Assembly: GCF_014641455.1 (NCBI RefSeq)
Contig: NZ_BMHT01000002.1
Coordinates: 642,605-706,604 of the forward strand
DNA length: 64,000 nucleotides
Direction: 5' to 3'
Source: Hymenobacter cavernae
GTDB lineage: Bacteria > Bacteroidota > Bacteroidia > Cytophagales > Hymenobacteraceae
The position numbers and the translations under genes are program-made. Under the pieces are notes generated by a model. The model had not been told where the DNA came from, searched no databases, and worked only from the letters and a program-made list of their open reading frames with translations. Position 1 is the first letter of the stretch, and each line of letters begins with the position of its first letter. Shown piece by piece: positions 40,729 through 50,561 of this stretch.

Positions 40729-40831
40729 GCGGTAGGGGCTAGCAATTACGAATGCCAAGTACGAGCTTTTGCCGCAACTTCCGGCAAGCTCCACATTATA
40801 ACCTAGGTAGTTACGCTGCCCCGCCCTGTAT

Positions 40832-41299
40832 TTAGCCGGCCTGCTCCACCACAATGCGGTTTTGTTCGATGCGCAGCACGCGTACAGAAGTCCCTACGGG
40901 CAAAAACTCGCCCCGCGTGACTACTTCGCGTCGGTCGTCGTGGAAGAGGGCGGTGCCGGCGGGGCGCAAGGCGGAAATGGCGCGGCCCGTAGCGCCGGGC
41001 TGCACGTCGGGGTGACGGATGTCGTGCACGCGGGCGTAGTTGACATTCGTTAAGGCCATCTTCGCCAAATTCTTAGGTCGCAAACCGATATACAAAATCA
41101 GGCTCACGAGCACTACCGAAAGCCCCAGCGCCACATGGCCGGCCGACGTACCTAGGTCGCGGTAGCCGAGCCAGATGCCCGCCGCCAGCAACCCGAATCC
41201 AACCAGACCCACGAGCGTGGTGCCCGGAATAAAAACCACTTCGGCCACTACGAACAGCAAACCGAAGAGCAAAAGAGCAGCAATGCTTAGCCAATCCAT
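40832..41299 (-). CDS. NfeD-family membrane protein
   Basis: 155 residues, the short NfeD1b-like form without protease domain. Three or four TM helices ([58 protein letters not shown]), then a C-terminal OB-fold ([50 protein letters not shown]). NfeD proteins work with SPFH proteins; floA follows 103 bp downstream on the same strand. Divergent from a Crp-like regulator gene. Confidence 0.93.
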   Translation of the reverse strand: MDWLSIAALLLFGLLFVVAEVVFIPGTTLVGLVGFGLLAAGIWLGYRDLGTSAGHVALGLSVVLVSLILYIGLRPKNLAKMALTNVNYARVHDIRHPDVQPGATGRAISALRPAGTALFHDDRREVVTRGEFLPVGTSVRVLRIEQNRIVVEQAG

Positions 41300-41405
41300 T
41301 GAGCAGAAGGTGAAAAGGAGAGGTGTATGCTGAAATATACGCAGAAAACGGCAGTGCGTACGGCGCAGGCTGTTCAGGTATTTTCTACTTTGTCTTTCTA
41401 ATCAG

Positions 41406-42023
41406 TTGTTTCCTGTTGTGGCGCCTGAACCTGCTCAATCTCAACTTTCTGCGTACGGCGCTAAGCTAGCTTTGCTGGCTACTTTGCTGCGGCGCGTGCC
41501 GTACCTGACCGAAGCTGACATTGCCGCTTGCCTGCCGCTCTGGACCAAGTCGGTGACGCTGAAGCGCAACGATTTTCTGATTCGGGCGGGGCAGGTGGAG
41601 CACCATCTGTACTTTGTGAGCAGCGGCGCTATGCGCATTTACCTGCCCGATGCCACGGAAGAAATCTGCGTGGGCTTTGCGTACGGAACCAGCCTGATCT
41701 GCTCGTTTCCGTCGTTCGTGGAAAACCGGCCTTCCGATTACTGCCTCCAGGCGCTGAAAAAGACCGAGCTGCTAGCCGTGAGCCGCGCCGACTTTTTGGC
41801 CTTACTCGACAGCAACGCCAACTTCGCCCGATTTTGGCGCATGGAGTTGGAGCGCGTGCTGGTGGGGCGCATCGAGCGGGAAATTGACCTGCTGCTGCCC
41901 GAGCCCGAGCGGCGTCTGCAACGGCTGCTGGCGCGCAGTCCGCACCTCTTCCAGCTGATTCCGAAAAAATACATTGCTTCTTACCTGCGCATGACGCCGG
42001 AAACGCTGAGCCGGCTGCGGTAA
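41406..42023 (+). CDS. Crp/Fnr-family transcriptional regulator
   Basis: 205 residues from a TTG; a GTG at 41418 is an alternative start. Cyclic-nucleotide-binding-like beta roll from about 40 to 130 (LKRNDFLIRAGQVEHHLYFVSSGAMRIYL, CVGFAYGTSLICSFPSFV, ALKKTELLAVSRADFLALL). A C-helix and a shortened HTH follow, ending KKYIASYLRMTPETLSRLR, where the recognition helix sits. No residues typical of cAMP binding or Fe-S Cys ligands are evident. This short type is common in Bacteroidota; the ligand is unknown. Adjacent DinB gene is on the same strand, 63 bp on. Confidence 0.9.
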   Translation: MFPVVAPEPAQSQLSAYGAKLALLATLLRRVPYLTEADIAACLPLWTKSVTLKRNDFLIRAGQVEHHLYFVSSGAMRIYLPDATEEICVGFAYGTSLICSFPSFVENRPSDYCLQALKKTELLAVSRADFLALLDSNANFARFWRMELERVLVGRIEREIDLLLPEPERRLQRLLARSPHLFQLIPKKYIASYLRMTPETLSRLR

Positions 42024-42086
42024 ATCTTGAGGCTAATCAAGGTTTGGTGACCTGGCACCCGTGACCTTTGTCAAAAAAGCAACGCC

Positions 42087-42659
42087 ATGGATACCAACAC
42101 TTTCCTCGCACAACTGCAAGCCGCCGTGCGCCAACTACAAGCACAGGCTGAAACTGAGCTAGCACCGCTCGATGACTTCACACTGAACTTCAAACCTAGC
42201 CCCGAGCGCTGGAGCGTGCTCGAATGTCTGGAGCACCTGAACCGCTATAGTCGCTACTACAACCCAGCCATTGCAAAAGCCTTGCAGCAAGTGCCAACTC
42301 AAGCACAGAACGCGTCGGTGCGCTACAGCTGGCTAGGTCGAAAATCAATAACATTGGTGCAGTCCGACAACGGCAAGCAGTACAAAACGGTGAAGCACAT
42401 GAACCCCGTGGGCGGAAACCTAGGTCGCGAAGTACTCACGGAATTCAGGGAGCATCAAGCGCAGTTGCTGACGCTCCTGGATGCTGCTCAATGTGCTGAT
42501 CTGAACAAGAAAGTGGTGCCGGTTGAGTTCTTCCGGCTGCTGAAGCTAGGTACGGGCGAGGCGCTGGAATTTGTGGTGCGCCACCAGCAGCGGCACATGC
42601 AGCAGGCGCTCCGGACGAAGCAGCAAGCAACTTCGGCGCGGCTAGCCTTAGCAGTCTGA
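42087..42659 (+). CDS. DinB-family protein
   Basis: 190 residues, four-helix DinB/YfiT-like fold. Metal-ligand histidines visible: CLEHLNRY (about residue 49) and RHQQRHMQQAL near the end. Likely a thiol-dependent transferase or unknown enzyme, as for most DinB_2 proteins. Possibly controlled by the Crp-like gene just upstream; a weak promoter-like TTTG / GACCTTTG pair lies at 42043-42070. Confidence 0.85.
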   Translation: MDTNTFLAQLQAAVRQLQAQAETELAPLDDFTLNFKPSPERWSVLECLEHLNRYSRYYNPAIAKALQQVPTQAQNASVRYSWLGRKSITLVQSDNGKQYKTVKHMNPVGGNLGREVLTEFREHQAQLLTLLDAAQCADLNKKVVPVEFFRLLKLGTGEALEFVVRHQQRHMQQALRTKQQATSARLALAV

Positions 42660-42717
42660 TGGGTGCAAGCTGATTGCTGAGCAGCGAAAACCTAAATGCT
42701 TGCGTATACACGCCACT

Positions 42718-42960
42718 ATGAAACAACGCGAAGTAACCGACTCCCACAACACCACCTGGACCTGCGTGCAAGCCTATGCCGGTCTGGAAGGCAAAGTAGC
42801 CGAAAAAGCCGCCAAGCTGGCCGAAACCGATGAAGGCCTGGTGCCGGTCGTGTGTACGCCCAGTGGCGGGGCCCAAACCGTGCGGCTGGAGCTGCAAAGC
42901 AACTGGCTGGACGACCTCTCGGATGAGGAGTTGCAAAACGCTATTGCTGAAGCGCAATAA
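42718..42960 (+). CDS. Small hypothetical protein
   Basis: 80 residues from the ATG at 42718 (MKQREVTDSHNTTWTCVQAYAG). Acidic, no TM or signal. The TTWTCVQAYAGL ... VVCTPSGGAQTVRLELQSNWLDDLSDEELQNAI pattern suggests a small beta domain plus C-terminal helix. I recall similar short Cytophagales proteins without function. Starts 58 bp after DinB on the same strand. Confidence 0.75.
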   Translation: MKQREVTDSHNTTWTCVQAYAGLEGKVAEKAAKLAETDEGLVPVVCTPSGGAQTVRLELQSNWLDDLSDEELQNAIAEAQ

Positions 42961-42989
42961 GCTAGACTAGAAACCTAGGGCACTTCCTC

Positions 42990-44387
42990 CTACAACACGG
43001 CGCGTTCTTTTCGGCTGAACCAGAAGTACATCGGTACGCCGGTGAGCATCAGCACCAAACCGATGGCCGCTTCCCGTGGTCGGGCGAAAGTGGTATTGAC
43101 GACCAGGCCCGCGCAGAAGAGAATCATGAGGGCGGGCACCACTGGGTAGCCCCACACTTTGTAGGGACGGGGCGCATCGGGCATGCGTTTGCGCAGGATA
43201 AAAACACCTAGCGTAGTAGCGCCATAATAGATGAAAACAGCGAAAATGATCATGTCCGTTAGCTGGTCGAACGTGCCGGACAGCACCAGCAGGCACGACC
43301 ACACGCCCTGAAAAAGCAGAGAGTTGGCCGGTACGCGGGCTTGATTTAGCTCAGCGGCTTTGCTAAAAAACAACCCCTCGCGCGCCATCGCAAAATAAGG
43401 CCGGCAGCCCGACAAGATGGAAGCATTGGTGCAACCTAGGGTTGTGATTAGAATAAGCACCGAGATAAACAAAGCGCCGTTTTCGCCCCAAAAACTTCTG
43501 ACGGCTTCAATGGCCGTTATCCGATTGCCAGCCTTGTAAATCTGCTCCAGCTCAGGAATCGATAGCAGCGACAAGTAAGTGGTATTGACGAGCAAATACA
43601 GCGCGATAATGATGAAAACGCCAATGGCAATGCCGCGCGGAATTGTGCGCTTGGCGTCTTTTACCTCACCACCGATGTAGCCAATTGACGCCCAGCCCTG
43701 GTACGCCCAAAAGGCGGACAGCATACTCGTGAAAATATTGCTCAATGTTACGGTATGCGCCTGGTCGGTAGTCTGGGTTGAGAGGACGGTACCTAGGCTC
43801 TTGGGGCTGTGGGCCAGGCCAAAGGCCACAATCACAAAGATGCCCATAAAGACTAGCGCCAGAATCGCCGTACTCACGCCCGCGCCGGTTTTGATGCCCC
43901 TGGTATTGAGCCAGGTAAGCAGCACAATGAGCAGAATAGCGGTAAGCTTTACATTGAAATCAGCAAAGGGATAAAACACGCCGGCAAGGCTGAAATCGGC
44001 TAGGGAAGTCAGGACGGGCGGTAAGCTGACAATGCTGGCGAATGATTGCGCAAAGACGTAAGCCAGAGAGGCAATAGTGGCCGTCTGGATGACCGTGAAC
44101 AACGACCATCCAAAAATGAAGGCAAAGAAGCGGTTGTAAATCCTTCTGAAATAGGCGTACTCGCCGCCGGTATCGGCCAAAAGACCAGCAACCTCCGCGT
44201 TGCTGAGCGCCCCGAACAACGTGATGATGCCGCCGAGCACCCAGCAAAGCAATATCCAGCCCGAGGAGTGCAGCTCGGCGGCCATCGGCGCTACTTTTTT
44301 GTACACGCCCGACCCAAGGATATTGCCAATGACGACTACCACGACGAGCCGCAAGCCAAGCGCACGATTGAGTTGGGGAGTACTCAT
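42990..44387 (-). CDS. APC-family amino acid permease
   Basis: 465 residues with 12 TM helices. Family start GLRLVVVVVIGNILGSGVYKKVAP (TM1 unwound GSG motif), SSGWILLCWVLGGIITLFGALSNAEVAGLL, GGEYAYFRRIYN, and AFWAYQGWASIGYIGGEVKDAKRTIPRGIAIG (TM6). It imports or exchanges amino acids; the LAT-like motif WAYQGW with GEV suggests a broad neutral or basic amino-acid carrier. Substrate not predictable. Monocistronic; upstream gap holds two inverted repeats. Confidence 0.93.
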   Translation of the reverse strand: MSTPQLNRALGLRLVVVVVIGNILGSGVYKKVAPMAAELHSSGWILLCWVLGGIITLFGALSNAEVAGLLADTGGEYAYFRRIYNRFFAFIFGWSLFTVIQTATIASLAYVFAQSFASIVSLPPVLTSLADFSLAGVFYPFADFNVKLTAILLIVLLTWLNTRGIKTGAGVSTAILALVFMGIFVIVAFGLAHSPKSLGTVLSTQTTDQAHTVTLSNIFTSMLSAFWAYQGWASIGYIGGEVKDAKRTIPRGIAIGVFIIIALYLLVNTTYLSLLSIPELEQIYKAGNRITAIEAVRSFWGENGALFISVLILITTLGCTNASILSGCRPYFAMAREGLFFSKAAELNQARVPANSLLFQGVWSCLLVLSGTFDQLTDMIIFAVFIYYGATTLGVFILRKRMPDAPRPYKVWGYPVVPALMILFCAGLVVNTTFARPREAAIGLVLMLTGVPMYFWFSRKERAVL

Positions 44388-44486
44388 GCTTCAAGCTGAT
44401 TTTGGTGAGTTAACGGTACTAAAATCGGTACACCAGAAAATCGAGCTAGGTCCCGCTCCGGGCAAAATAGAGATTATTTCTAACAG

Positions 44487-44515
44487 CAACGCCACTGAGA
44501 TCTTCAGTGGCGTTG
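44487..44515. repeat. 12-bp inverted repeat downstream of proS
   Basis: CAACGCCACTGA (44487-44498) and complement (44504-44515), 5-base loop. No T tract on either strand. Sits between the APC permease start and the REP element at 44533, so it may be a weak terminator for the minus-strand proS transcript. Confidence 0.5.
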
Positions 44516-44532
44516 TGGAAGTTAAATACGTT

Positions 44533-44612
44533 TGTCATTCTGAGTGAAGCCAGGAATCTGGGTTGGTAACCTAGGTTCATTCCTCAGATTCCTCGCTTCA
44601 CTCGGAATGACA
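44533..44612. repeat. REP-like inverted repeat (GTCATTCTGAGTGAAGC type)
   Basis: Arms of 28 bp (44533-44560 and 44585-44612; TGTCATTCTGAGTGAAGCCA and on) differ at two positions; ACCTAGGT lies in the loop. From general knowledge, GTCATTCTGAGCGAAGC-type repeats occur in many phyla. It ends four bases before the stop codon of proS. Confidence 0.8.
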
Positions 44613-44616
44613 GTTA

Positions 44617-46092
44617 TCAATAAGCCCGGGCGAAGTACACGCGGCGCGAGCTAGGTTTGCCAGTCACGATGCAGGTGCCGTCTTCGTCGGGTTCGTTGAG
44701 GGCGATGCAGCGGATGGTGGCTTTGGTTTCTTCCTTGATGCGCTCCTCGGTTTCAGAGGTGCCGTCCCAATGGGCCACCACGAAGCCGCCTTTGCTGTCG
44801 AGCACCTGCTTAAACTCGTCGTACGTGTCGACGCGGGTCGTGTGCTCTTCGCGGTAGGCAAGGGCCTTGCGGTAGATATTCGCCTGGATTTCGGTGAGTA
44901 GCTGATCGACGCTGTTCACGATGTCGGCCAGCGGCAGGTTCATCTTCTCCTTGGTGTCGCGGCGGGCCACTTCCACGGTGCCATTGTCTAGGTCGCGTGC
45001 TCCAACGGCCAAGCGAACGGGCACGCCCTTCATTTCCCACTCGGCAAACTTGTAACCGGGACGCTCCGTGTCGCGGTCATCGACTTTCACCGAGATGCCG
45101 CGGGCAATCAGGCCCATCTGAATCGGGCGAATGCGCTCCAGCAACTCCTCAAGCTGACCGGTTTTGTAAATCGGCACGATAACCACCTGAATAGGAGCTA
45201 GCTTGGGCGGCAGCACCAGGCCTTCGTCGTCGGAGTGGGACATGATGAGCGCGCCCATCAGACGGGTGCTCACGCCCCAGCTCGTACCCCATACGTGTTC
45301 CAGCTGGCCTTCTTTGGTCTGGAACTGCACGTCGAAAGCTTTGGCGAAGTTCTGCCCGAGGAAGTGCGAAGTGCCCGCCTGCAACGCCTTGCCATCCTGC
45401 ATCATGCCTTCAATGCAGTAGGTTTCCAGAGCACCAGCGAAGCGCTCATTCTCCGTCTTTACGCCCTTCACGACCGGCAGCGCCAGGTGCTCTTCGGCAA
45501 ACTCGGCGTACACGTCCAGCATCTGGCGCGTTTCGGCCAGGGCTTCTTCGGCAGTAGCGTGGGCCGTGTGGCCTTCCTGCCACAGGAACTCGGCCGTGCG
45601 CAGAAACAGGCGCGTGCGCATTTCCCAGCGCACCACGTTAGCCCATTGGTTGATGAGCAGCGGCAGGTCGCGGTAGCTCTGAATCCAGTTTTTGTAGGTG
45701 CTCCAGATGATAGCCTCCGAGGTCGGGCGCACGATCAATTCTTCCTCCAGCTTAGCGTTGGGGTCGACGCGCAGCTTGCCCGGGTTATCGGGGTCGGTCT
45801 GGAGGCGGTAGTGCGTCACAACGGCGCACTCTTTAGCAAAGCCTTCCGCGTTTTTTTCCTCGGCTTCAAACAGGCTTTTAGGCACGAAAAGCGGGAAATA
45901 AGCGTTCTGATGACCTGTGCGCTTAAACATGTCGTCGAGCTGGCGCTGCATCTTCTCCCAGATAGCGTAGCCATAGGGTTTGATGACCATGCAGCCGCGT
46001 ACGGCGGAGTTTTCGGCTAGGCCAGCACGCTTCACCAATTCATTGTACCACAAGGAGTAATCCTCGCTGCGCTTAGGCAAACTTTTGCTCAT
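44617..46092 (-). CDS. proS: Prolyl-tRNA synthetase (archaeal/eukaryote-like form)
   Basis: Charges tRNA-Pro. 491 residues from the ATG at 46090-46092 ([20 protein letters not shown]), the short form without the editing insertion of the E. coli type. Seen: class II motif 1 region [21 protein letters not shown], motif 2 [45 protein letters not shown] and motif 3-like [21 protein letters not shown]. The anticodon-binding domain and the C-terminal [18 protein letters not shown] end are typical. Upstream in-frame codons are rejected by family length. Confidence 0.97.
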   Translation of the reverse strand: MSKSLPKRSEDYSLWYNELVKRAGLAENSAVRGCMVIKPYGYAIWEKMQRQLDDMFKRTGHQNAYFPLFVPKSLFEAEEKNAEGFAKECAVVTHYRLQTDPDNPGKLRVDPNAKLEEELIVRPTSEAIIWSTYKNWIQSYRDLPLLINQWANVVRWEMRTRLFLRTAEFLWQEGHTAHATAEEALAETRQMLDVYAEFAEEHLALPVVKGVKTENERFAGALETYCIEGMMQDGKALQAGTSHFLGQNFAKAFDVQFQTKEGQLEHVWGTSWGVSTRLMGALIMSHSDDEGLVLPPKLAPIQVVIVPIYKTGQLEELLERIRPIQMGLIARGISVKVDDRDTERPGYKFAEWEMKGVPVRLAVGARDLDNGTVEVARRDTKEKMNLPLADIVNSVDQLLTEIQANIYRKALAYREEHTTRVDTYDEFKQVLDSKGGFVVAHWDGTSETEERIKEETKATIRCIALNEPDEDGTCIVTGKPSSRRVYFARAY

Positions 46093-46276
46093 GTTTTCGA
46101 GTATCTTTGAGTAGTCGAAGCGGTTCTTGTACTGGTACAAGATTTGATGGTAAAAAAGCACCGATTCGGCGCTAATTTACGTTATTATCATGGAGCAACC
46201 TTCCTCCTGGGCTAGGTGACTCTAAGTCCTCATTCGTTCTCCAACATTTGGGTTTCTACTTTACGCGCAAGCAGCC

Positions 46277-47677
46277 ATGAAAAATAAACTAACCACCCTA
46301 GTTCCCGCGGTAGCGCTGCTCGCGCTGAGTAGCTGCGCCAGCACGTCGGGGCTTACCTCTACGGAGAGCGACGGCGTCTATTATTCGTCGAAAGATCGGA
46401 CCATGCAAACCGCAACGGCCTCGACGGCTACCGATGAGAGCCAGTATCAAGGCATCGACGAAGATACCAACCCGGAGTACAGTAGCAACGCCAAAAGCGG
46501 CTCGGCGAGCGGCTCCAACTCGGAGTACTACGACGATAGCTATGCCTCGCGCCTGGGCCGCTTCAACAACTCTTCCTACAGCGGCCTGAGCTATTATAGC
46601 CCAGTGTATACCGACCCTTATTTCATGGGCGGTAGCGCTTTCGCGCCGTACTATGGCCTGGGTGCCGGCTACGGCAGCTTCTACGACCCGTTTTATAGCT
46701 CTTTCTACAGCCCGTTCGGCTATGGTTTGGGCCGCTCTTATATGAGCCTGAGCCTAGGTTTCGGTAGTCCTTGGGCTTATCGGCCGTATGGCCTAGGTTA
46801 TGGCGGATTCTATGATGGCTTCTACAATCCGTATTATGGTGGTGGCTTGTACGGCGGCGGTTATGGCCTAGGCTACGGCTATGGCGGATACGGCTACGGC
46901 AGTTCCTATTATGGCGGTGGCTACTACGGCGGCAACGGTGATTATGGCCGCAGTGCCGTTCGCTACGCACCGCGCCGTGACCGCAGCCGCGAAGCCATTA
47001 CGGCCAGTCAGCCGGTAGGCAACAGCCGCGGTGGCCGTATTGTGGGTTCGGGCAACATGGTAGACCCAAATACCGGCAGCCGGGTCGCGCCGACAACCGT
47101 AGTGGGCAATGCTACTACCAACCCAGCATCAGCTACTGGCCGGGGTCGGGGCCGCATTCTGGATAACGGCGCTTCACAGCCGACCGGTGGTTTCACCTCC
47201 CCGAACAACAACTACAACCTCAGCGAGCGGGCCATGAGCGATGGCGAGATGCGCGCCCGTGAGGGCCGGGCAGGTCGGCGCATGACGGATGCTGGTGTAA
47301 GTGGCAACACCAACCCGGCAACGCAATCAATGGAGCAGCCCCGCATCGACTACTCGGGTCGCGGTCGGCGCAGCCAGATGACGGATAACAGCAGCACGGG
47401 CGGCTCCGCTTCCCCGCAGGACTACCAGCAGCCGCAGCGTCGGAGCCGCTTCAGCGAGGCATTCCGCAATGATGGCGGCGGTAGCAACCAGACGGCTACT
47501 CCCCAGCGTTCTTACGAGTCGCGCACCTTCTCGCAGCCTTCTCGCTCGTTCTCAGAGCCTTCGCCTTCCCGCAGCAGCAACTTCGGTGGTGGCAACGGAG
47601 GCGGCAACTTCGGCGGCGGCGGTGGAAGCAGCAGCGGTGGCGGCGGAGGTGGCGGCGGCCGGGGCCGTATCCGGTAA
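46277..47677 (+). CDS. Gly/Tyr/Ser-rich low-complexity lipoprotein
   Basis: 466 residues. Signal peptide and lipobox LALSSC (Cys20). Residues about 85-235 are dominated by Gly, Tyr, Ser and Phe (YGGGYGLGYGYGGYGYG). A basic middle and a Ser/Arg/Gln-rich tail end in a long Gly/Ser run before the final RGRIR. No domain recognised. It looks like a disordered or adhesive surface protein; related Bacteroidota lipoproteins of this composition are uncharacterised. Three CCTAGG sites fall in the Gly-Tyr region, encoding Leu-Gly. Followed by the FadL-like gene on the same strand, 69 bp on. Confidence 0.82.
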   Translation: MKNKLTTLVPAVALLALSSCASTSGLTSTESDGVYYSSKDRTMQTATASTATDESQYQGIDEDTNPEYSSNAKSGSASGSNSEYYDDSYASRLGRFNNSSYSGLSYYSPVYTDPYFMGGSAFAPYYGLGAGYGSFYDPFYSSFYSPFGYGLGRSYMSLSLGFGSPWAYRPYGLGYGGFYDGFYNPYYGGGLYGGGYGLGYGYGGYGYGSSYYGGGYYGGNGDYGRSAVRYAPRRDRSREAITASQPVGNSRGGRIVGSGNMVDPNTGSRVAPTTVVGNATTNPASATGRGRGRILDNGASQPTGGFTSPNNNYNLSERAMSDGEMRAREGRAGRRMTDAGVSGNTNPATQSMEQPRIDYSGRGRRSQMTDNSSTGGSASPQDYQQPQRRSRFSEAFRNDGGGSNQTATPQRSYESRTFSQPSRSFSEPSPSRSSNFGGGNGGGNFGGGGGSSSGGGGGGGGRGRIR

Positions 47678-47746
47678 ATACTAGCGGCTTCTTCGCTGCG
47701 TTATGCTAGGTGCATGACCACCTAATCAGGTCATCTTCTCTCCTCC

Positions 47747-49309
47747 ATGAAAAACAAGAAATACTGGCTTGGCTTGGCTCTACTGAGCTGGGCCAGCCAC
47801 GCTTTTGCCCAAAACGAAGTAGACGCGCTGCGCTACTCCCGTCTTCAATTTGGTGGCCCGGCTCGCACGCAGGCCATTGGCGGTGCCAACGTAGCCGTCG
47901 GCGCCGACCTAGGTAACTTGGTGAGCAACCCGGCCGGTCTGGGTTTGTATCAGAAGTCGGAAATAAGCTTCACGCCGGGCTACAGCAGCAACAGCACGTC
48001 GAGCACCGGTATTGGCTCCAAATCTACCGACTCGCGTAATAATCTGAGCGTGATGAGCTTCGGAGCGGCTTTTGCCAACCGTCGCCCCGACAACGACGAT
48101 AGCAACTGGCGTGGCGGCACGTTTGCCCTCGGCCTGAACCGGATCAACGATTTCAACAACCGCTTCAACTACAGCGGCACCGTTACCAACAACCGCTCCT
48201 TGTTTGAGTACCTGCGCCAGGCACCCCGCAGCACGTACGACGGTATTCTGGATCAATACGATAGGCTTGAATACACGGACCTCGATGGGCTGGCATACGG
48301 AACCAGCCTGACGAACCTGGAGCCAGCCTACCGCAATGGGCCGGATACCATCGTCACGACGCTGGAAAGCGGAGCCGTAAATCAGAACGAATACGTACTG
48401 ACTAAAGGCTCACAGACACAGTTCGACTTTGGCTATGGAGCCAGCTACCGCGACAAGCTGTATATCGGAGTAGGCCTAGGTATTGTGAGCACGCGCTACG
48501 ATGAAACCCGCGTGCAGAACGGAGCCGGTACCGAACCTTCCAGCGGCAGTATTCCCACGCGGGAGACAACCTACTCCTTGCGCGACGACCTGAGCACCCG
48601 CGGCAGTGGCTTCAACCTGCGCATCGGGGCCATCTACCGGGCCAGCGATTTTGTGCGGTTTGGGGCTTCGGTGCAGACGCCCACGTTCATGCGTCTGCGC
48701 GACAACTACAGCACTTCGCTTAGCACCACCTTCTCGCCCGCGCTCATCTATTACAACGAAAATGGAACAGTGGGCTCAACGGTGGCCTCGGCTTCGGAGA
48801 GTACCCCGTCAAACGAGTACACCTATAACCTGACCACGCCCTTCCGGGCGTCAGGGGGCGTGGCGGTGACCATTGGCAAGTATGGTTTCCTGAGCGGCGA
48901 TGTCGAGTACGTGAACTATGGGCAGGCCAAGCTCAGCGATGATAACACGAATAGTAGCTACACAAGTGGCAATAGCTACGAATCAGAAAATCAAATTGTT
49001 GAGAACCTGTATCGTTCGGCCGTAAACCTCCGCATCGGGGGCGAGGCGCGCTACGATATCTTCCGCTTCCGCCTGGGTTATGCGCGCTACGGCGACCCGT
49101 ACAAGGCCAATGACTTCGACCGCACCCAGAACTACTTCACCGGTGGCCTAGGTATCCGCCAGAACAGCTTCTTCCTGGACCTGGCCGGCGTGTACAGCAC
49201 CAACGACCGTTTTTACAATCCGTATACCTTGAACGGAGGCGTGGAGCCGGTTATCGCCGTGAACAGCAACCGCTTCACGACCAGCGCAACCATTGGGTTT
49301 ATTTTCTAA
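47747..49309 (+). CDS. FadL/OmpP1-like outer-membrane beta-barrel protein
   Basis: 520 residues. Signal peptide (MKNKKYWLGLALLSWASHAFAQ). N-terminal plug-like segment LRYSRLQFGGPARTQAIGGANVAVGADLGNLVSNPAGLGLYQKSEISFTPGYS is the hallmark of the PorV/FadL-like family in Bacteroidota. Then about 14 amphipathic strands with aromatic girdles follow, ending FTTSATIGFIF with the terminal Phe of barrel proteins. Long loops rich in Asn/Ser. Likely outer-membrane transport of hydrophobic compounds, or a T9SS shuttle (PorV). No PorU or other T9SS gene is near. Confidence 0.88.
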   Translation: MKNKKYWLGLALLSWASHAFAQNEVDALRYSRLQFGGPARTQAIGGANVAVGADLGNLVSNPAGLGLYQKSEISFTPGYSSNSTSSTGIGSKSTDSRNNLSVMSFGAAFANRRPDNDDSNWRGGTFALGLNRINDFNNRFNYSGTVTNNRSLFEYLRQAPRSTYDGILDQYDRLEYTDLDGLAYGTSLTNLEPAYRNGPDTIVTTLESGAVNQNEYVLTKGSQTQFDFGYGASYRDKLYIGVGLGIVSTRYDETRVQNGAGTEPSSGSIPTRETTYSLRDDLSTRGSGFNLRIGAIYRASDFVRFGASVQTPTFMRLRDNYSTSLSTTFSPALIYYNENGTVGSTVASASESTPSNEYTYNLTTPFRASGGVAVTIGKYGFLSGDVEYVNYGQAKLSDDNTNSSYTSGNSYESENQIVENLYRSAVNLRIGGEARYDIFRFRLGYARYGDPYKANDFDRTQNYFTGGLGIRQNSFFLDLAGVYSTNDRFYNPYTLNGGVEPVIAVNSNRFTTSATIGFIF

Positions 49310-49389
49310 AATAGCTTACAGGATAAAACAAGAAGGCGGCTCCGATGGGGCCGGCTTCTTGTTTTTGCAAGAGTTTGTAAATAAGGCAA

Positions 49390-50544
49390 TTAGTGAGCTT
49401 TTAGCTGAGGCTTCGGGCGTGCGGCCCGGCTTGGCCTCTTGGTCTTGTAGCGCCGGCCCCACCACACAACAAAACCTGTAACTGGCAAGCTGGCCGAAAG
49501 CAGGCTCGCCAGAAACGCAATGATTTTACCACCTAGCCCTAGGATCTGGCCGGTGTGAAGGTCATAGTTAGCGTCGGAGAGTCTGGCGCCGGTGCTCTTG
49601 GTGGCGTGAAAGCGACCTTGCAGCAGTTGACCCGAAACTGGGTGAAACGAGAATTCGTCGCGGTAGTAGTAGTGCAGCGTCTGTTGGTAAGCCCAGCAGC
49701 CCACCGGTTCTTTGCCAGTGCCAACTGGTGCAATCAGGACCATTTCAGCCTTGGGAGAAAGACGGCCCACCGTACGATAGATTACGTCGGCTAGGGGCTG
49801 GGGAGAAGCAGATAATACTTGTAGCGTATCAACCTTCGGCATTACGTTTTCTTGAGGATATTCCCGACCAGCATTTGCCACGAACATGGCCGAATTCAGC
49901 ATCCAGGGGAAAATCATGAACAGCCCCGTGAGGGCAAGCAGCAGCGCAATGCTAGCCGCGTAAAAACCTAGCACGTTGTGCAAATCGTAGTTGACGCGCC
50001 GCCAGCGTGCACCCCATTTGATAGTGAAGCGCTGCTTGCGTTCCTGCCTGCGCTTCGGCCACCACAGCACCACGCCGGTACCTAGCATCACCACGAAAAC
50101 CGAGACGGAGCCGCCAACAACCCATTTGGCGTATGGCTCCGGCAAGAGTAAGGTCATGTGAATGGCCTGCACAATGCTGAAAAAGTTGGTGTGCAGGTTT
50201 TGTTCGTGCAGCACCTGGCCGGTATACGGATTCAGGTACACCTGAATGGGATTGCCGGCTTTATCCGTGAAAAACACCGTGGCCGAGCGCTTCGGCCCGA
50301 AATAGCTTACCCAGGTATCCCGGGCAGCTACACCGGGGTGCGGCGCCAGCGCGGCGGCTTGCAGCTGCGAAGGCAACACCGGCGCCGTTGCCTGCACTGC
50401 TACTTTGCGCCACGGCTCGGTCAGGTCGCGGATTTCATCCTGGAAGGTGAAAATAGCGCCGGTAAGGCTCACAATAAACACAACCAGCCCGGATGTGAGT
50501 CCGAGCCAGAGGTGTACTTTGCCAACGAGCTGCTTAGCCGTCAT
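49390..50544 (-). CDS. PepSY-domain membrane protein (siderophore-associated)
   Basis: 384 residues, four TM helices: LGLTSGLVVFIVSLTGAIFTFQDEI, YAKWVVGGSVSVFVVMLGTGVVLWWPKRRQERK, NVLGFYAASIALLLALTGLFMIFPW and the C-terminal IIAFLASLLSASLPVTGFVVWWG. PepSY_TM pattern with conserved His/Trp in KVHLWLGL and DLHNVLG, and DLHTGQILGLGGK. Such proteins accompany TonB siderophore receptors and are thought to reduce ferric siderophores. Starts 18 bp after the receptor gene ends, so one operon. Confidence 0.92.
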   Translation of the reverse strand: MTAKQLVGKVHLWLGLTSGLVVFIVSLTGAIFTFQDEIRDLTEPWRKVAVQATAPVLPSQLQAAALAPHPGVAARDTWVSYFGPKRSATVFFTDKAGNPIQVYLNPYTGQVLHEQNLHTNFFSIVQAIHMTLLLPEPYAKWVVGGSVSVFVVMLGTGVVLWWPKRRQERKQRFTIKWGARWRRVNYDLHNVLGFYAASIALLLALTGLFMIFPWMLNSAMFVANAGREYPQENVMPKVDTLQVLSASPQPLADVIYRTVGRLSPKAEMVLIAPVGTGKEPVGCWAYQQTLHYYYRDEFSFHPVSGQLLQGRFHATKSTGARLSDANYDLHTGQILGLGGKIIAFLASLLSASLPVTGFVVWWGRRYKTKRPSRAARPKPQLKAH

Positions 50545-50561
50545 AGGCGGAAGAGGTTGAG

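Noticed and set aside
46623-46970. His/Arg/Ser-rich minus-strand frame that looks like a metal-binding protein
   Set aside because: It is the antisense shadow of Gly/Tyr codons (GGC/TAT/GGT) in the Gly-rich lipoprotein gene.
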